Shown: positions 20,661-31,530 of the stretch, piece by piece | Layout of the letters: each line of letters starts with the position of its first letter | Numbering within the stretch: the stretch's first letter is position 1 | NCBI GenBank assembly: GCA_022495995.1 | Contig: JAFEMH010000338.1 | Span: 186,001-250,000 of the forward strand | DNA from: Adenophora triphylla var. japonica | Taxonomy: Eukaryota; Streptophyta; Magnoliopsida; Asterales; Campanulaceae | Reading direction: 5' to 3' | DNA length: 64,000 bases | Program-made: the position numbers and the translations under genes | Notes under the pieces: generated by a model | Databases searched by the model: none | What the model saw: only the letters and a program-made list of their open reading frames with translations | Told to the model about the DNA's origin: nothing

Positions 20661-23282
20661 CAGACTTAAACAAAGCCTGTCCCAAAGATCCTTTCCCCTT
20701 GCCATACATTGATACTTTGGTAGATGCTACTTCTGGACATGAAGTGTTGACCTTCTTAGATGCATCTTCAGGATTCCAACAAATCCATATGGAGCCATCC
20801 GACCAAGAGGACACCGCCTTCATCACTCCAACAGGTATTTATTGTTATATTGCAATGCCTTTTGGACTAAGAAATGCAGGTGCTACATACCAGAGGCTGG
20901 TCAACATGATGTTCAAAGAGCAGATTGGGGACACCATGGAAGTGTACATCGACGATATGGTGATAAAGTCGAAGAAAGCTGAGGATCATGTTCGGGATCT
21001 TACTCAAGCATTTGACATCCTGGACAAATTCAACATGAAGCTGAACCCAGCAAAGTGCAATTTTGGCATGAAGTCCGACAAATTCTTGGGCTACATGGTG
21101 ACGCAAAGAGGGATAGAGGCGAGCCCAGAGCAAATAAAAGCCATCATCAATATAACGTCACCCAAATCCATCAAAGATATTCAAAGATTGATGGGGAAAG
21201 TGGCAGCATTGAATCGATTCATCTCAAAATCCTCAGACAGATGCAAGCCGTTCTATGACATCTTGATGAAAAATTTCAGATTCGAGTGGACTGAAAAGCA
21301 TGAACAAGCCTTTCAAGATTTAAAGTTGTACCTGTCAACGCCTCCCCTACGCTCAAAACCATAAAAAGGTGAGCCATTATATGTTTACTTAGCTGTCTCC
21401 GAAACCGCAGTTAGTGCCGTCCTGGTCCGTGATCAAGATGGCGTCCAACAGCCGATATATTATGTAAGTAAAACACTGCTTGATGCTGAAACCAGGTATT
21501 CACAACTTGAAAAATTAATATTAGCTTTAATTTCTGCTTCAATTAAGTTAAGGCATTATTTTGAAACTCATATCATTGTCATTTGTACTAACTATCCAAT
21601 AAAAAGTGTAATGAGAAAACCAGAAATGTCAGGAAGGATGTCCAAATGGTCCGTTAAACTAAGCACTTATGACATCAAGTATGAGCCTAGAACAACAATA
21701 AAATCACAAGCACTTGCTGACTTTGTGGTAGACTTTAGTCCAAGCATGCAATCGAAAATAGAACTTGAAGTCCAACAACTCCAAGATGGGGACATCCTGC
21801 AAAAGTAGACTCTGTTCACAGATGGTGCTTCTAATATGAGGGGCACAGGACTAGGTGTTGTCCTAAAGTCGCCACAAGGGGACATCATACCCCAGGCCAT
21901 TAGTTGTGATGTTAAAGCCACCAATAATGAAGCAGAATACGAAGCCTTAATCGTGGGCCTAACCGTGGCTCTAGACATGAACATTAAAGCAATACAGGTA
22001 TATAGTGATTCATTATTACTTGTCAATCATTTTAATGGTTCCTATGCAGCAAAAAATGCCAAGATGACAGCTTACTTGGGCATTGTGAAAATTCTGGCAA
22101 GGAAATTTCAAATCTTCTCTTTTGAACAAATACCCCGAGAGGAGAACTCTCAAGCAGATGCATTGGCCAATCTTGGATTAACTTTCAAAAGCTTATCTCA
22201 GACCAATATACCAATCATACATGTTGACATCCCTGCAGTAGAAAAATTAGAACTTTTCTGCACAGATGACGACATCCCAAATGATCAGATAGAGACATCT
22301 TGGACGACGCCAATAATTAAATATCTTCAAGATGGCACCATCCCTAATGAAGAAAAGAATGCAAGAACATTCAGGGTAAGGATTTCAAGATTCGTATTAA
22401 TAGATAATGTGTTGTTTAAGAAATTATTTGCAGGTCCATATTTGAGATGTCTCGAAGCCGACAAAGCCAATGAAGTTCTAAGAGAATTGCATGAAGGATC
22501 ATGTGGTAACCATTCTGGGGGCAGAAGCTTATACACGAAGGCTCTAAGAATGGGTTACTACTGGCCAACAATGTGTCAAGATGCTGGCATCTTTGCCAAG
22601 AAATGTGATTCCTGTCAGAGGCATAGCGACATCTTGCACCAGCCCGCAAAATTGCTTTATACAATCCTCTCCCCTTGGCCATTTATGAGATGGGGAATGG
22701 ATATAGTGGGAAAATTGCCTAAAGCTCCCGGAGGAAAAGTATTTTTGCTTGCAATGACTGATTATTTCTCTAAGTGTGTTGAAGCTGAATCCTACGTGCA
22801 AGTTCGTGATAAAGAAGTCATATCCTTCATTAAGAAAAATATATTTAGCAGATTTGGCATCCCCTCTGAAATAATATGTGACAACGGCTCCCAGTTCATC
22901 AGCAGGAAGACGCAGGATTTCCTTGCTAGGTGGAGAGTTAAGATGGTGACATCCTCACCAGTGCATCCTCAAGCTAATGGCCAGGCAGAATCAAGTAACA
23001 AAATAATCATCAATAACCTAAATAAGAGGCTAGATCAAAAGAAAGAAAGATGGGTGGAAGAGCTTCCATTTGTCCTTTGGGCAGATAGAACCACACCGAA
23101 GAACGCGACAGGCCAGACCCCTTACTCCTTAGTATTTGGAGCAGAAGCAGTCATCCCGACAGAAGTCGTCGTCCCTACTGCCAGATTCAAGATGTTGACT
23201 CCGAGCAGAATGATGCCAACCTGAGTCATGATCTAGATACCATTGACGAGCTAAGGGATTTAGCCAAGATCATAATAGCAGC
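20661..23282 (+). pseudogene. Pol of element C: RT, RNase H, archaeal-type RNase H, integrase (part)
   Basis: The frame reads in order: RT from DLNKACPKDPFPLP with FLDASSGFQQ and the catalytic YIDDM (about 20945-20959); Ty3 RNase H (YLAVSETAVSAVLVRDQDG, about 21385); a second archaeal-type RNase H with FTDGASNMRGTG, NNEAEYEAL and QADALANLG (21818-22180); and integrase with an H-H-C-C finger (HEGSCGNHSGG to CDSCQRH, 22488-22620), GMDIV, ICDNGSQF and QAESS catalytic blocks. Stops at 21362 (TAA) and 21806 (TAG) and a 1-base deletion near 23203 break it. KWVEAE has become KCVEAE. D interrupts it at 23283; the C-terminal domain continues at 45074. The dual RNase H is a known Tat-lineage trait. Confidence 0.9.
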
Positions 23283-23838
23283 TGTTATGGGTAAAATTCA
23301 GGATTGATACATCTTGAGTTTTTGTCAGCATGTCAACATCTTCGCACTCGAGGGCAAGGTAAAAATTAATTATTTAATAACAATTATTTATTTCTGTTAT
23401 ATTTTATCACACGGATAAAAAAGGCACGTGAGAAAAGCCATGACCAACAGACTCCTTTCAACGGATCAAAGACTAAGTCAAGATGTGGATGACTTACCGA
23501 GATTGTAGGAGAGTTAGTTAGGATTTGATTTTTTCTGTTTTCTTTTTATTATTTAAAGCTCATGGCTGGAAAAAGGAACACACACATATACGATCACATA
23601 CACATACGCATTACACTCACACAGCTCAAGAACACGTTGTAATCCGCCATAGCTTTCTATCTTGTAATTCATAGATAATACAATTGTTTGGGAAGGTAGG
23701 TGCTCATAATCACCTCCCGAGGTTTTGTGCCGGCGAGATAGTTATCTCAAGGGTTTTCCTCATTACATGACCGAGCTATCTTAATTACATTATTGTACCA
23801 ATTTTATTCCATTGCACCCTCCTTCGTTTCATTTCAAA
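23283..23838 (+). repeat. Left LTR of element D, 3' end missing
   Basis: It begins TGTTATGGGTAAAATTC and matches the right LTR up to CATTTCAAA, then changes into gag-side sequence (AGGAGCAGGAGTT). The last about 30 LTR bases, the primer site and the leader are gone, so D cannot prime reverse transcription itself. A TATTATTTAAAGC box near 23548-23560 is a plausible TATA region. Confidence 0.85.
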
Positions 23839-23864
23839 AGGAGCAGGAGTTACTTTCCAAAAGA

Positions 23865-25919
23865 ATGGATAATGTTTCTCCTTACCGTCCTATAGTCCTT
23901 GATTTCAACATTAGGGACAGCCCTCAAACTTTCAATGAATTCCTATCAATGGCTTCATCTATAAGGATGTCAACATCTTCCCCTCCTGTTACTACTTCTG
24001 TGGCAATGTCAACACCCTTAGCTACCGGTGCCTACAGGATGACCTTTCCAGAAGGGCCCATCTTCACTAATAGCACTGTTCTGACATCCTCTACAGATAA
24101 TGTTAATTCTTTCGTTAATTTCAATAATAATCCTGCTTTAGATAATACTGCTCGTACCACTAACCCTTTTGCAGGAACCTACGTTGCGAATCAGCTTCAG
24201 GAATTGAGAGACATGATCATGAATGTGCCTGGTGTCACCCCGCCTATCCAACAAGTCTCCCCGACATGTTACAATCAATCTCGCTTTACTCCAGCAATTG
24301 CACATGTCGACATCCCGAAAGGATTCAGCGTTCCTGCCATGAAGTTATATGATGGAAGTTCAGATCCTGAGGAGCATGTCGCCCACTACCAAGAAAAGAT
24401 GGAGATCGTTCGCATCCCGCTCCAGTTTCGTGAAGCTTGCTTGTGTCGAGGATTCGGTTCAACATTAGTAGGCCCGGCATTGAAGTGGCTGATCCGTCAA
24501 CCTCCTGGTTCTATTGGCTCATTCGCTCAACTTGTCAACCTCTTCAACAATCAATTTTCTTGCAGCCGACAATTTGAAAAGCTCACCAGCGACCTTTATC
24601 GTATCACTCAGCAACCCACGGAAGCATTAAAAGACTTTGTTAACAGGTTTAACAAAGAAGTCTTGGAGATCCCCAACCTGGACATGGCAACAGCTGCAGA
24701 AGCTTTCAAAATGGGCTTAAAGAAGGATTCTCCTTACTATGAAGACCTGGTGATGAACCCGTGCAAGAAGATGGAAGATATCCGAAATCGGGCCGTAAGA
24801 TTTATCAGGCTGGAAGAGGACAAGATGCAACAATCCAAGAATCCTGATAAAGCTTCAACATATGACCATCCCGACAGGAAGATAGAGTCATCTCATCAAA
24901 AACAGAATAGATCTAGACCCTACCACAGAAATGAACATAACAAAGTCAATTATGTGGAAGATGACGGGGATGATGATATTGAATCTCCTAAACTATCTGA
25001 TTATTGTTTTTCTGTGGATGTTTCAGGTATTCTCTGTGCTATGAGCAATCTTGGAGATAAAGCAAGGTGGCCCCGAAAGACTGACAAGTCATCCGGCTGG
25101 AAGGACAAATCCAAATGGTGTGCCTATCATGAAGACTTTGGACACCTTACCGAAGATTGCATCGCCCTAAGGAAGGAGATCAGTTACCTATTGTCTAAAG
25201 GACATCTTAAAGAGCTCCTTGGGAACCGCAAGACCAAGATGGAGAACAAAGAGCCCGTTACACCCAGTCTACCATCTCCTCCACCGGTAATAAAGGTAAT
25301 TAATGTTATTAGTGGTAGTTCTCATATTTGTGGTACTTCTTATTCTGCAGCTAAGAGATTCTCTAAGCAAGCTAAGGATGAGAAACCCGAGAGATCCTCC
25401 AAGATGTCACAGCTCACGTCTCAAGATACCATCTCCTTCGAAGAAAGTGATCGGGACAATGTTATGGATCCACATCATGACGCCTTGGTCGTTGCACTTC
25501 TGATAGCCAACTGCAAGGTCAGACGTATCCTAATAGATGGGGGCAGCTCTGTAAATCTCATCATGTTGGATGCTCTGAAGGAAATGAAAATCCCTGAAGA
25601 CAGCATTGTAAAGAGGACCTCGGTGCTCGTGGGTTTCAGTGGAGAAACCAAAAGTACAGTGGGTGAGATCACACTTCCAGTCTACGTCGAAGGTATCAAT
25701 TCCATGGAGAAATTTTGTGTAATCGATAGTAAAACTTGTTATAATGTGATCTTGGGAAGACTATGGATCCATGGAATGAAGGCTGTACCATCCACCTATT
25801 ACCAATGTGTCAAGATGCCGACACCTTGGGGAGTTGTCAAGGTTTACAGCGATCAACAGTCAGCAAAAGAATGTTACATGACTTCCATAAAGGCGTCAAC
25901 GACCCCTAAGATAGCATAG
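23865..25919 (+). CDS. Gag-protease polyprotein of element D, intact frame
   Basis: ATG at 23865 (MDNVSPYRPIVLDFN) gives about 684 residues to TAG at 25917; the open frame itself extends upstream into the LTR remnant. The N-terminal third is low-complexity. Capsid (Retrotrans_gag type) covers about residues 160-325, with KLYDGSSDPEEHVAHYQ, GPALKWLI and LVNLFNNQF. The zinc knuckle is CAYHEDFGHLTEDC (C-H-H-C). The aspartic protease near the C-terminus has VRRILIDGGSSVNLI with catalytic aspartate intact and a YNVILGRLW second loop. The stop lies in frame with RT and has the context TAG-CAA-TTA. It is the only long undamaged polyprotein here and could still be translated from a read-in transcript. 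Confidence 0.85.
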   Translation: MDNVSPYRPIVLDFNIRDSPQTFNEFLSMASSIRMSTSSPPVTTSVAMSTPLATGAYRMTFPEGPIFTNSTVLTSSTDNVNSFVNFNNNPALDNTARTTNPFAGTYVANQLQELRDMIMNVPGVTPPIQQVSPTCYNQSRFTPAIAHVDIPKGFSVPAMKLYDGSSDPEEHVAHYQEKMEIVRIPLQFREACLCRGFGSTLVGPALKWLIRQPPGSIGSFAQLVNLFNNQFSCSRQFEKLTSDLYRITQQPTEALKDFVNRFNKEVLEIPNLDMATAAEAFKMGLKKDSPYYEDLVMNPCKKMEDIRNRAVRFIRLEEDKMQQSKNPDKASTYDHPDRKIESSHQKQNRSRPYHRNEHNKVNYVEDDGDDDIESPKLSDYCFSVDVSGILCAMSNLGDKARWPRKTDKSSGWKDKSKWCAYHEDFGHLTEDCIALRKEISYLLSKGHLKELLGNRKTKMENKEPVTPSLPSPPPVIKVINVISGSSHICGTSYSAAKRFSKQAKDEKPERSSKMSQLTSQDTISFEESDRDNVMDPHHDALVVALLIANCKVRRILIDGGSSVNLIMLDALKEMKIPEDSIVKRTSVLVGFSGETKSTVGEITLPVYVEGINSMEKFCVIDSKTCYNVILGRLWIHGMKAVPSTYYQCVKMPTPWGVVKVYSDQQSAKECYMTSIKASTTPKIA

Positions 25920-25925
25920 CAATTA
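25917..25925 (+). promoter_or_regulatory. Stop codon in readthrough-type context between PR and RT of D
   Basis: TAG CAA TTA fits the TAG-CAR-YYA leaky stop context known from tobamoviruses and reported for the plant retroelement SIRE1. The frame stays open on both sides, with KIA before and QLQRKAREVLEV after. The alternative is a C-to-T change of CAG, since D has other nonsense mutations. Confidence 0.4.
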
Positions 25926-26929
25926 CAGAGAAAGGCCCGTGAGGTTCTGGAGGTGAAGGAACATAATTTGAAAGAGATACTCTTAGATCCCTCAAACCCA
26001 GATCTCAAAGTGCTGGTTAGCCAAGATGTTCCAGCAGAAATAGAAGAAGACCTTATCAAACTCGTACAGAGCAGAATTAAAAGCTTCGCGTGGAAACATG
26101 AAGATATGACAGGCATCAGTAAGGATGTAATCACCCATAAAATCAACATCGATCCATCTTTCAGACCGATCCACCAAAAGAGAAGAAAGTTCGCACAAGA
26201 AAGGAATATTATCATTCAAGAAGAAGCAGATAGACTACTCAAAGCTAAAATGATCAGAGAGGTCGAATACCCAAGATGGATAGCAAACGTGGTGGTAGTA
26301 GAAAAGAGGAACGGAAAATGGAGAGTTTGTGTTGACTTCACAGACTTAAACAAGGCTTGTCCGAAAGATCCTTTCCCCTTGCCACACATTGATACTCTGG
26401 TAGATGCTACTTGCGGACATGAAGTTTTGACTTTCCTAGATGCGTCTTCAGGATTTCAGCAAATCCAGATGGAGCCATCCGACCATGAGGATACCGCCTT
26501 CATCACCCCAACAGGTATTTATTGTTACATTGCAATGCCTTTTGGACTAAGAAATGCAGGTGCTACCTACCAGAGGCTAGTCAACATGATGTTCAAAGAG
26601 CAGATTGGGGACACTATAGAAGTATACATCGATGATATGGTGATAAAATCAAAGAAAGCTGAAGATCATGTTCGAGATCTTACTCAAGCATTCAACATCC
26701 TAGACAAGTTCAACATGAAGCTCAACCCAGCAAAGTGCAATTTTGGCACGAAGTCCGGGAAATTCTTGGGCTACATGGTGACACAAAGAGGGATAGAAGC
26801 AAGCCCGTAGCAGATCAGAGCAATCATCAACTTAACGTCACCCAAATCAATAAAAGATGTTCAAAGATTGACAGGGAAGGTGGCAGCATTGAATCGATTC
26901 ATCTCAAAATCCTCAGATAGATGCAAACC
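25920..26929 (+). pseudogene. Reverse transcriptase of element D, before insertion of E
   Basis: The frame continues from gag-PR. It starts with a linker (EHNLKEILLDPSNPDLKVLV), then the RT fingers (RKFAQERNIIIQEEADRLL, VEKRNGKWRVCVDFTDLNK), FLDASSGFQQ and the catalytic YIDDM near 26625. A TAG at 26808 replaces a glutamate codon present in C. Element E interrupts the thumb/connection region after AAACC at 26925-26929. Confidence 0.9.
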
Positions 26930-28611
26930 TGTAACGATGTGCCATTAAAAACGGAGTCGCCACGCCATTTTTATTTTAAGGGCCAAAACTTTGAAAAAAG
27001 CCCGAGATCAGAGATTTAGGTTCGGAGGTCATGTTACGCGTCGGGAAGGACGTTAGTGTGCACCCGACGCGCCTCGCAAAACGAGTCTTCCAAACATTTG
27101 AAATCCTTTTGTTGTGTGTGTGTGTGTGTGCGTGTGTGTGTTTTGACCAAAATAATTTGAAACTGGGAAAAGTGAAAATTGGGATCTCTTTTTAAGACTT
27201 TAAGCTGATCCCATGATTTTTTGGAGAATTTTTGGGTTGAGTCTTGGCACTCAAAAGATTTTTGGATTTGAAAAGCAATTCTGCCAGAATGAATGAAGGC
27301 AGTTGACCTTTGACTTTGAAATGGGCTTAAAGGCTTCAAAACCTCAGAATCTGGGGAAAGTCCGAGAATGAAAGTTGCTTAAAACACCCTAAATAGGGTT
27401 TCTGCAAAGAAACTTTTCATTTTGGAAGTAATTTGAGGGGTCAAAACCTTCTGGAAATCTCAGATGTGAAATCTGGATTTCCAGAAGCTGATGAACTGTC
27501 CTCTAAAAGAAAAATTGAAAAAAGGAGTTTTACTCACTCAAAAAATAAAATAAAAATATGTCTGGAAAGATATGGATGTTGGCTACAAAAAGTGTTTTGT
27601 AGTCAACACCCAATTCCAAGTTTTACTGGGTCCAAAAAATAAGAAAATGGACTGAGTTCTCAGAACAATGCTACTGGACAGCAAGATGTTCTTGAGGGAA
27701 AATGTGATTTTTGGGGGATTTGCATCTATGTTCACCCCATTTTCATCCCTAGACTTGATACCACTACTTTTTATTGAGTGGTTATCATATTCAAGTCATC
27801 CTTGGGGAATTTATGGGGTTTAAACATGTCCTTTGCAAAGGGAAAGGGGATATTTTGTAGAAATGAAATTGAAGAGAAAAAATCAATTTAGAGATTTAAA
27901 ATATAGACCATTTGAGATGGTCATTCATGAAGATGAACTTCAAGATGACCATCTTGGGTCAAAACTCAAGTTAAACTAAACATCAAGTAGATCCAAGTAA
28001 GAAGAACAAGATGAACAAGAAGTCAAAAGTGAATTTTAGGGTTTTGAGAAGGAGGGCTTTACCAATGGTGACACCCTATCTTCCTAGGCTTGGAATTTGA
28101 CTTGAGGAGTATCAAGATTTGGTGTTTGGCTTGAGGAGTATCAAGGTTGGGTGTGTTTGGTATTTGATTGGGAAAGATTCAAGAGAAAAAGGTGGCAATC
28201 AAGGGATTCCCACTGTTTTCTCTCTATATTTCGCCAGAACTTCGTTGCTGTGATCCAATTCCTCCCTTAAACTGAGAGAGGAGGGTTCAATTTATAGGAC
28301 ACTGGAAATGTCATACATGTCCGCGCGGAGGGTTCCCGTAGGCGTGCACTGTTCATCTCGAGGCTGCAGGCTTTGGACAGGAGGAATAAAATTCAAAATA
28401 TCAGCAGAAATTGTTTTTCAACTTGCTGTTTCGGGATTTTCTTAATTCTTTTGCTTTTTTGGATTCTTTTTTTGGTTTAACTTTAAATGGCAAACCCTAA
28501 CCTACTCTTGCTTGGTTAGGAAGGTTAGAGATTGTTAGAAATGTTAGAAATGTTAAAACTTTCGTTAACTTTCTAACGAAAAAACTACCAACTCAAATTG
28601 GAGCACTTACA
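26930..28611 (-). repeat. 3' LTR of element E, 1682 bp
   Basis: On the minus strand it begins TGTAAGTGCTCC and ends CGTTACA. The minus-strand promoter core is TATAAATT at 28297-28290 with CCGCGCGG at 28328-28321. A GT microsatellite lies at 27113-27140. Confidence 0.92.
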
Positions 28612-28719
28612 GTAGCCCCTCGGCGACGGTGTTTTCGAAGGAAGCGGGGTCGTCGATAAGAGTAAGGCTCCATATTTGATAGGATGATCAAGTGATCGAG
28701 TGGCTGAACCTATTCAATA

Positions 28720-28763
28720 GGCTACCTACGTATCCCGAATGGGAATCAAGCCGGTCGTAGTTC
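28720..28763 (-). other. Candidate structured RNA motif, copy 3 (element E, near 3' LTR)
   Basis: On the minus strand: GAACTACG, CTTGAT, inner stem TCCC/GGGA with an ATTC loop, then TACGTAGGTAGCC. The outer stem is CTACG/CGTAG. It lies about 110 bases inside the 3' LTR. Confidence 0.6.
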
Positions 28764-28950
28764 GGGTCTTTGACCCTGGGAATGATTGTTTTTAAGGTAT
28801 CAACCTGGAGATGATGGCGTTTTAGGTGCCTCGAACCTTGATGGTGGGGATAGATGGTCCTCTGGTGGACTTTGCTTGAAAGGATCGATCTTACGTCTGC
28901 TGCCGAAGGAAAGGATGACCATTTTGGTCGAGTGGCTGGACCTAATGATA

Positions 28951-28994
28951 GGCTACCTACGTATCCCGAGTGGGAATCAAGCCGGCCGTAGTTC
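28951..28994 (-). other. Candidate structured RNA motif, copy 4 (element E)
   Basis: Nearly the same as copy 3, 230 bases upstream in sense direction: the inner stem TCCC/GGGA now has a CACT loop. The repeated surrounding sequence (GAGTGGCTG, ATAGGCTACC) shows a local duplication. Confidence 0.6.
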
Positions 28995-29039
28995 GAAATT
29001 TACTCGAGATTTCGTTGGCTTTGCTGGGGAAAATCAGAC

Positions 29040-29300
29040 GTATTCGTTGGGGAAATCGGTCTTACGTTTTACTGTCGGGGATGATTTTGATGAAAGATAC
29101 GGGATTCCGTTATCTTTCTCGGGGAGATCGGTCTTACGTTTTACTGCCGGGGACGATTTTGATGAAAGAAACGGGATTCCGTTATCTTTCTCGGGGCACT
29201 CGGTCTTACGTTTAACTGCCTGGGATGATTTTGATGAAAGAAACGGGATTCCGTTATCTTTCTCGGGGCACTCGGTCTTACGTTTAACTGCCGGGAATTT
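29040..29300. repeat. 72-bp tandem array, about 3.5 copies
   Basis: The unit contains GGGATTCCGTTATCTTTCTC and TTACGTTTAACTGCC, with starts near 29101, 29173 and 29245. A 72-bp unit keeps one frame open on the plus strand, which is not evidence for a gene. The same unit opens the window at base 1. Confidence 0.9.
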
Positions 29301-29303
29301 CTT

Positions 29304-30200
29304 TTGAGAGGGTATGAACCTAAATGGGAACTTAGTTCAGGAGTATGAACCTAAGTTGAGGTTCGGTTCAGGAGTATGAACTTAAATGGAGACTTAGTTC
29401 AGGAGTATGAACCTAAGTTGAGATTTGGTTCAGGAGTATGAACCTAAATGGGAACTTAGTTCAGGAGTATGAACCTAAGTTGAGGTCTTGTTCAGGAGTA
29501 TGAACCTAAATGGAGACTTAGTTCAGGAGTATGAACCTAAGTTGAGATTTGGTTCAGGAGTATGAACCTAAATGGGAACTTAGTTCAGGAGTATGAACCT
29601 AAGTTGAGGTTCGGTTCAGGAGTATGAACCTAAGTTGAGATTTGGTTCAGGAGTATGAACCTAAATGGGAACTTAGTTCAGGAGTATGAACCTAAGTTGA
29701 GGTCTTGTTCAGGAGTATGAACCTAAATGGAGACTTAGTTCAGGAGTATGAACCTAAGTTGAGATTTGGTTCAGGAGTATGAACCTAAATGGGAACTTAG
29801 TTCAGGAGTATGAACCTAAGTTGAGGTTCGGTTCAGGAGTATGAACCTAAATGGGAACTTAGTTCAGGAGTATGAACCTAAGTTGAGGTTCGGTTCAGGA
29901 GTATGAACCTAAATGGAGATTTAGTTCAGGAGTATGAACCTAAGTTGAGATTTGGTTCAGGAGTATGAACCTAAATGGGAACTTAGTTCAGGAGTATGAA
30001 CCTAAGTTGAGGTTCGGTTCAGGAGTATGAACTTAAGTGGAGATTTAGTTCAGGAGTATGAACCTAAGTTGAGATTTGGTTCAGGAGTATGAACCTAAAT
30101 GGGAACTTAGTTCAGGAGTATGAACCTAAGTTGAGGTTTTGTTCAGGAGTATGAACCTAAATGGGAACTTAGTTCAGGAGTATGAACCTAAGTTGAGGTT
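29304..30200. repeat. 29/58-bp tandem array (GTTCAGGAGTATGAACCTAA)
   Basis: About 30 copies of a 29-bp unit, alternating two variants (AAATGGGAACTTA and AAGTTGAGGTTCG), so the higher-order period is about 58. GTTCAGGAGTATGAAC carries an imperfect inverted repeat (GTTCA...TGAAC). Confidence 0.95.
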
Positions 30201-30329
30201 TTTTACCTGATGGAGGCTATTTGAAGGTGTTCTTGCTGGGGAAGACTCGGGCTTACGAGAACCATCGGGAAGAAAGGTGATCAATGTCGGTCAAGTGGAT
30301 GGACCAAGGATTGACTGTATCTGGGGGTC

Positions 30330-31125
30330 ACCCGAGGATTGACTATTTTAGGGAAGTCGTCCTAGAGATTGACTGTATTTGGGAGTCACCCGAGGGATTG
30401 ACTATTTTAGGGAAGTCGTCCTAGAGATTGACTGTATTTGGGAGTCACCCGAGGGATTGACTATTTTAGGGAAGTCGCCCTATGATCTGACTATTTTTGG
30501 GAAGTCGCCCTATGATCTGACTATTTTTGGGAAGTCGCCCCGTGGTTTGACTATTTTTGGGAAGTCGCCCTATGGTTTGACTATTTTTGGGAAGTCACCC
30601 TATGATCTGACTATTTTTGGGAAGTCGCCCCGTGGTTTGACTATTTTTGGGAAGTCACCCTATGATCTGACTATTTTTGGGAAGTCGCCCTATGGTTTGA
30701 CTATTTTTGGGAAGTCACCCTATGATCTGACTATTTTTGGGAAGTCGCCCTATGGTTTGACTGTTTTGGGGAAGTCACCCTATGATCTGACTATTTTTGG
30801 GAAGTCGCCCTATGGTCTGACTATTTTTGGGAAGTCGCCCTGTGGTTTGACTATTTTTGGGAAGTCGCCCTATGGTTTGACTGTTTTGGGGAAGTCGCCC
30901 TATGGTTTGACTGTTTTGGGGAAGTCGCCCTATGGTTTGACTGTTTTGGGGAAGTCGCCCTGTGATCTGACTGTTTTGGGAAGTCGCCCTGTGGTTTGAC
31001 TGTTTTGGGGAAGTCGCCCTATGGTTTGACTGTTTTGGGGAAGTCGCCCTATGGTTTGACTATTTTTGGGAAGTCGCCCTAAGGTTTTGACTGTTTTGGG
31101 GAAGTCGCCCTATGATCTGATGATA
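30330..31125. repeat. 30-bp tandem array (GGGAAGTCGCCCTATGATTT type)
   Basis: About 26 copies. Because 30 is divisible by three, a frame of about 206 codons stays open on the plus strand (30379-30999), repeating LTIFGKSPYG. The frame is antisense to E and has no start context or domain; I treat it as a repeat artefact. Confidence 0.95.
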
Positions 31126-31385
31126 ATGTTCTTTTAGAAAAGTAGTTGACTAAGATATGCTTTCATACCTGTGCTGTGCTTACGTAGTTGCGGAAGGAGG
31201 CGAGGCTACGGCTGATGTTGATGAAGAGTTGTTAAGTTGCTGTTCGTGGGACGGTTTCTGCTGACGATTTGCTGTCTTTGGAAGCATTTTGACCTGAAGG
31301 AGGAGTTTGGTTGAGTCTGCATCTTGCTGGTGATCGTCAACCTTGTAGAGGTGGTTGAGCTTGTATTCACATTGGGACTTCTTGC

Positions 31386-31530
31386 TTTTGAGAACTTGGT
31401 GTCTCTGACCGCATTGTATTGGAGAGCTTGGCGTCTCTGACCGATTTGTATTTGAGAACTTGGCGTCCCTGACCGATTTGTATTGGAGAACTTGGCGTCT
31501 CTGACCGATTTGTATTCGAGAACCCTGGCG
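31386..31530. repeat. 32-bp tandem array, four to five copies
   Basis: The unit contains GTCTCTGACCGATTTGTATT and GGAGAACTTGGC. It is flanked by related single copies up to about 31640 (TGTGGACATTGGGGGTCG). Confidence 0.85.

Noticed and set aside
30379..30999. 206-codon open frame as a gene
   Set aside because: It lies wholly inside a 30-bp tandem array; the period alone keeps it open, and there is no domain or promoter. Kept only as a finding to test.
29304..31125. CRISPR-like repeat arrays
   Set aside because: Units are directly adjacent without unique spacers, and the sequence is a plant retrotransposon.
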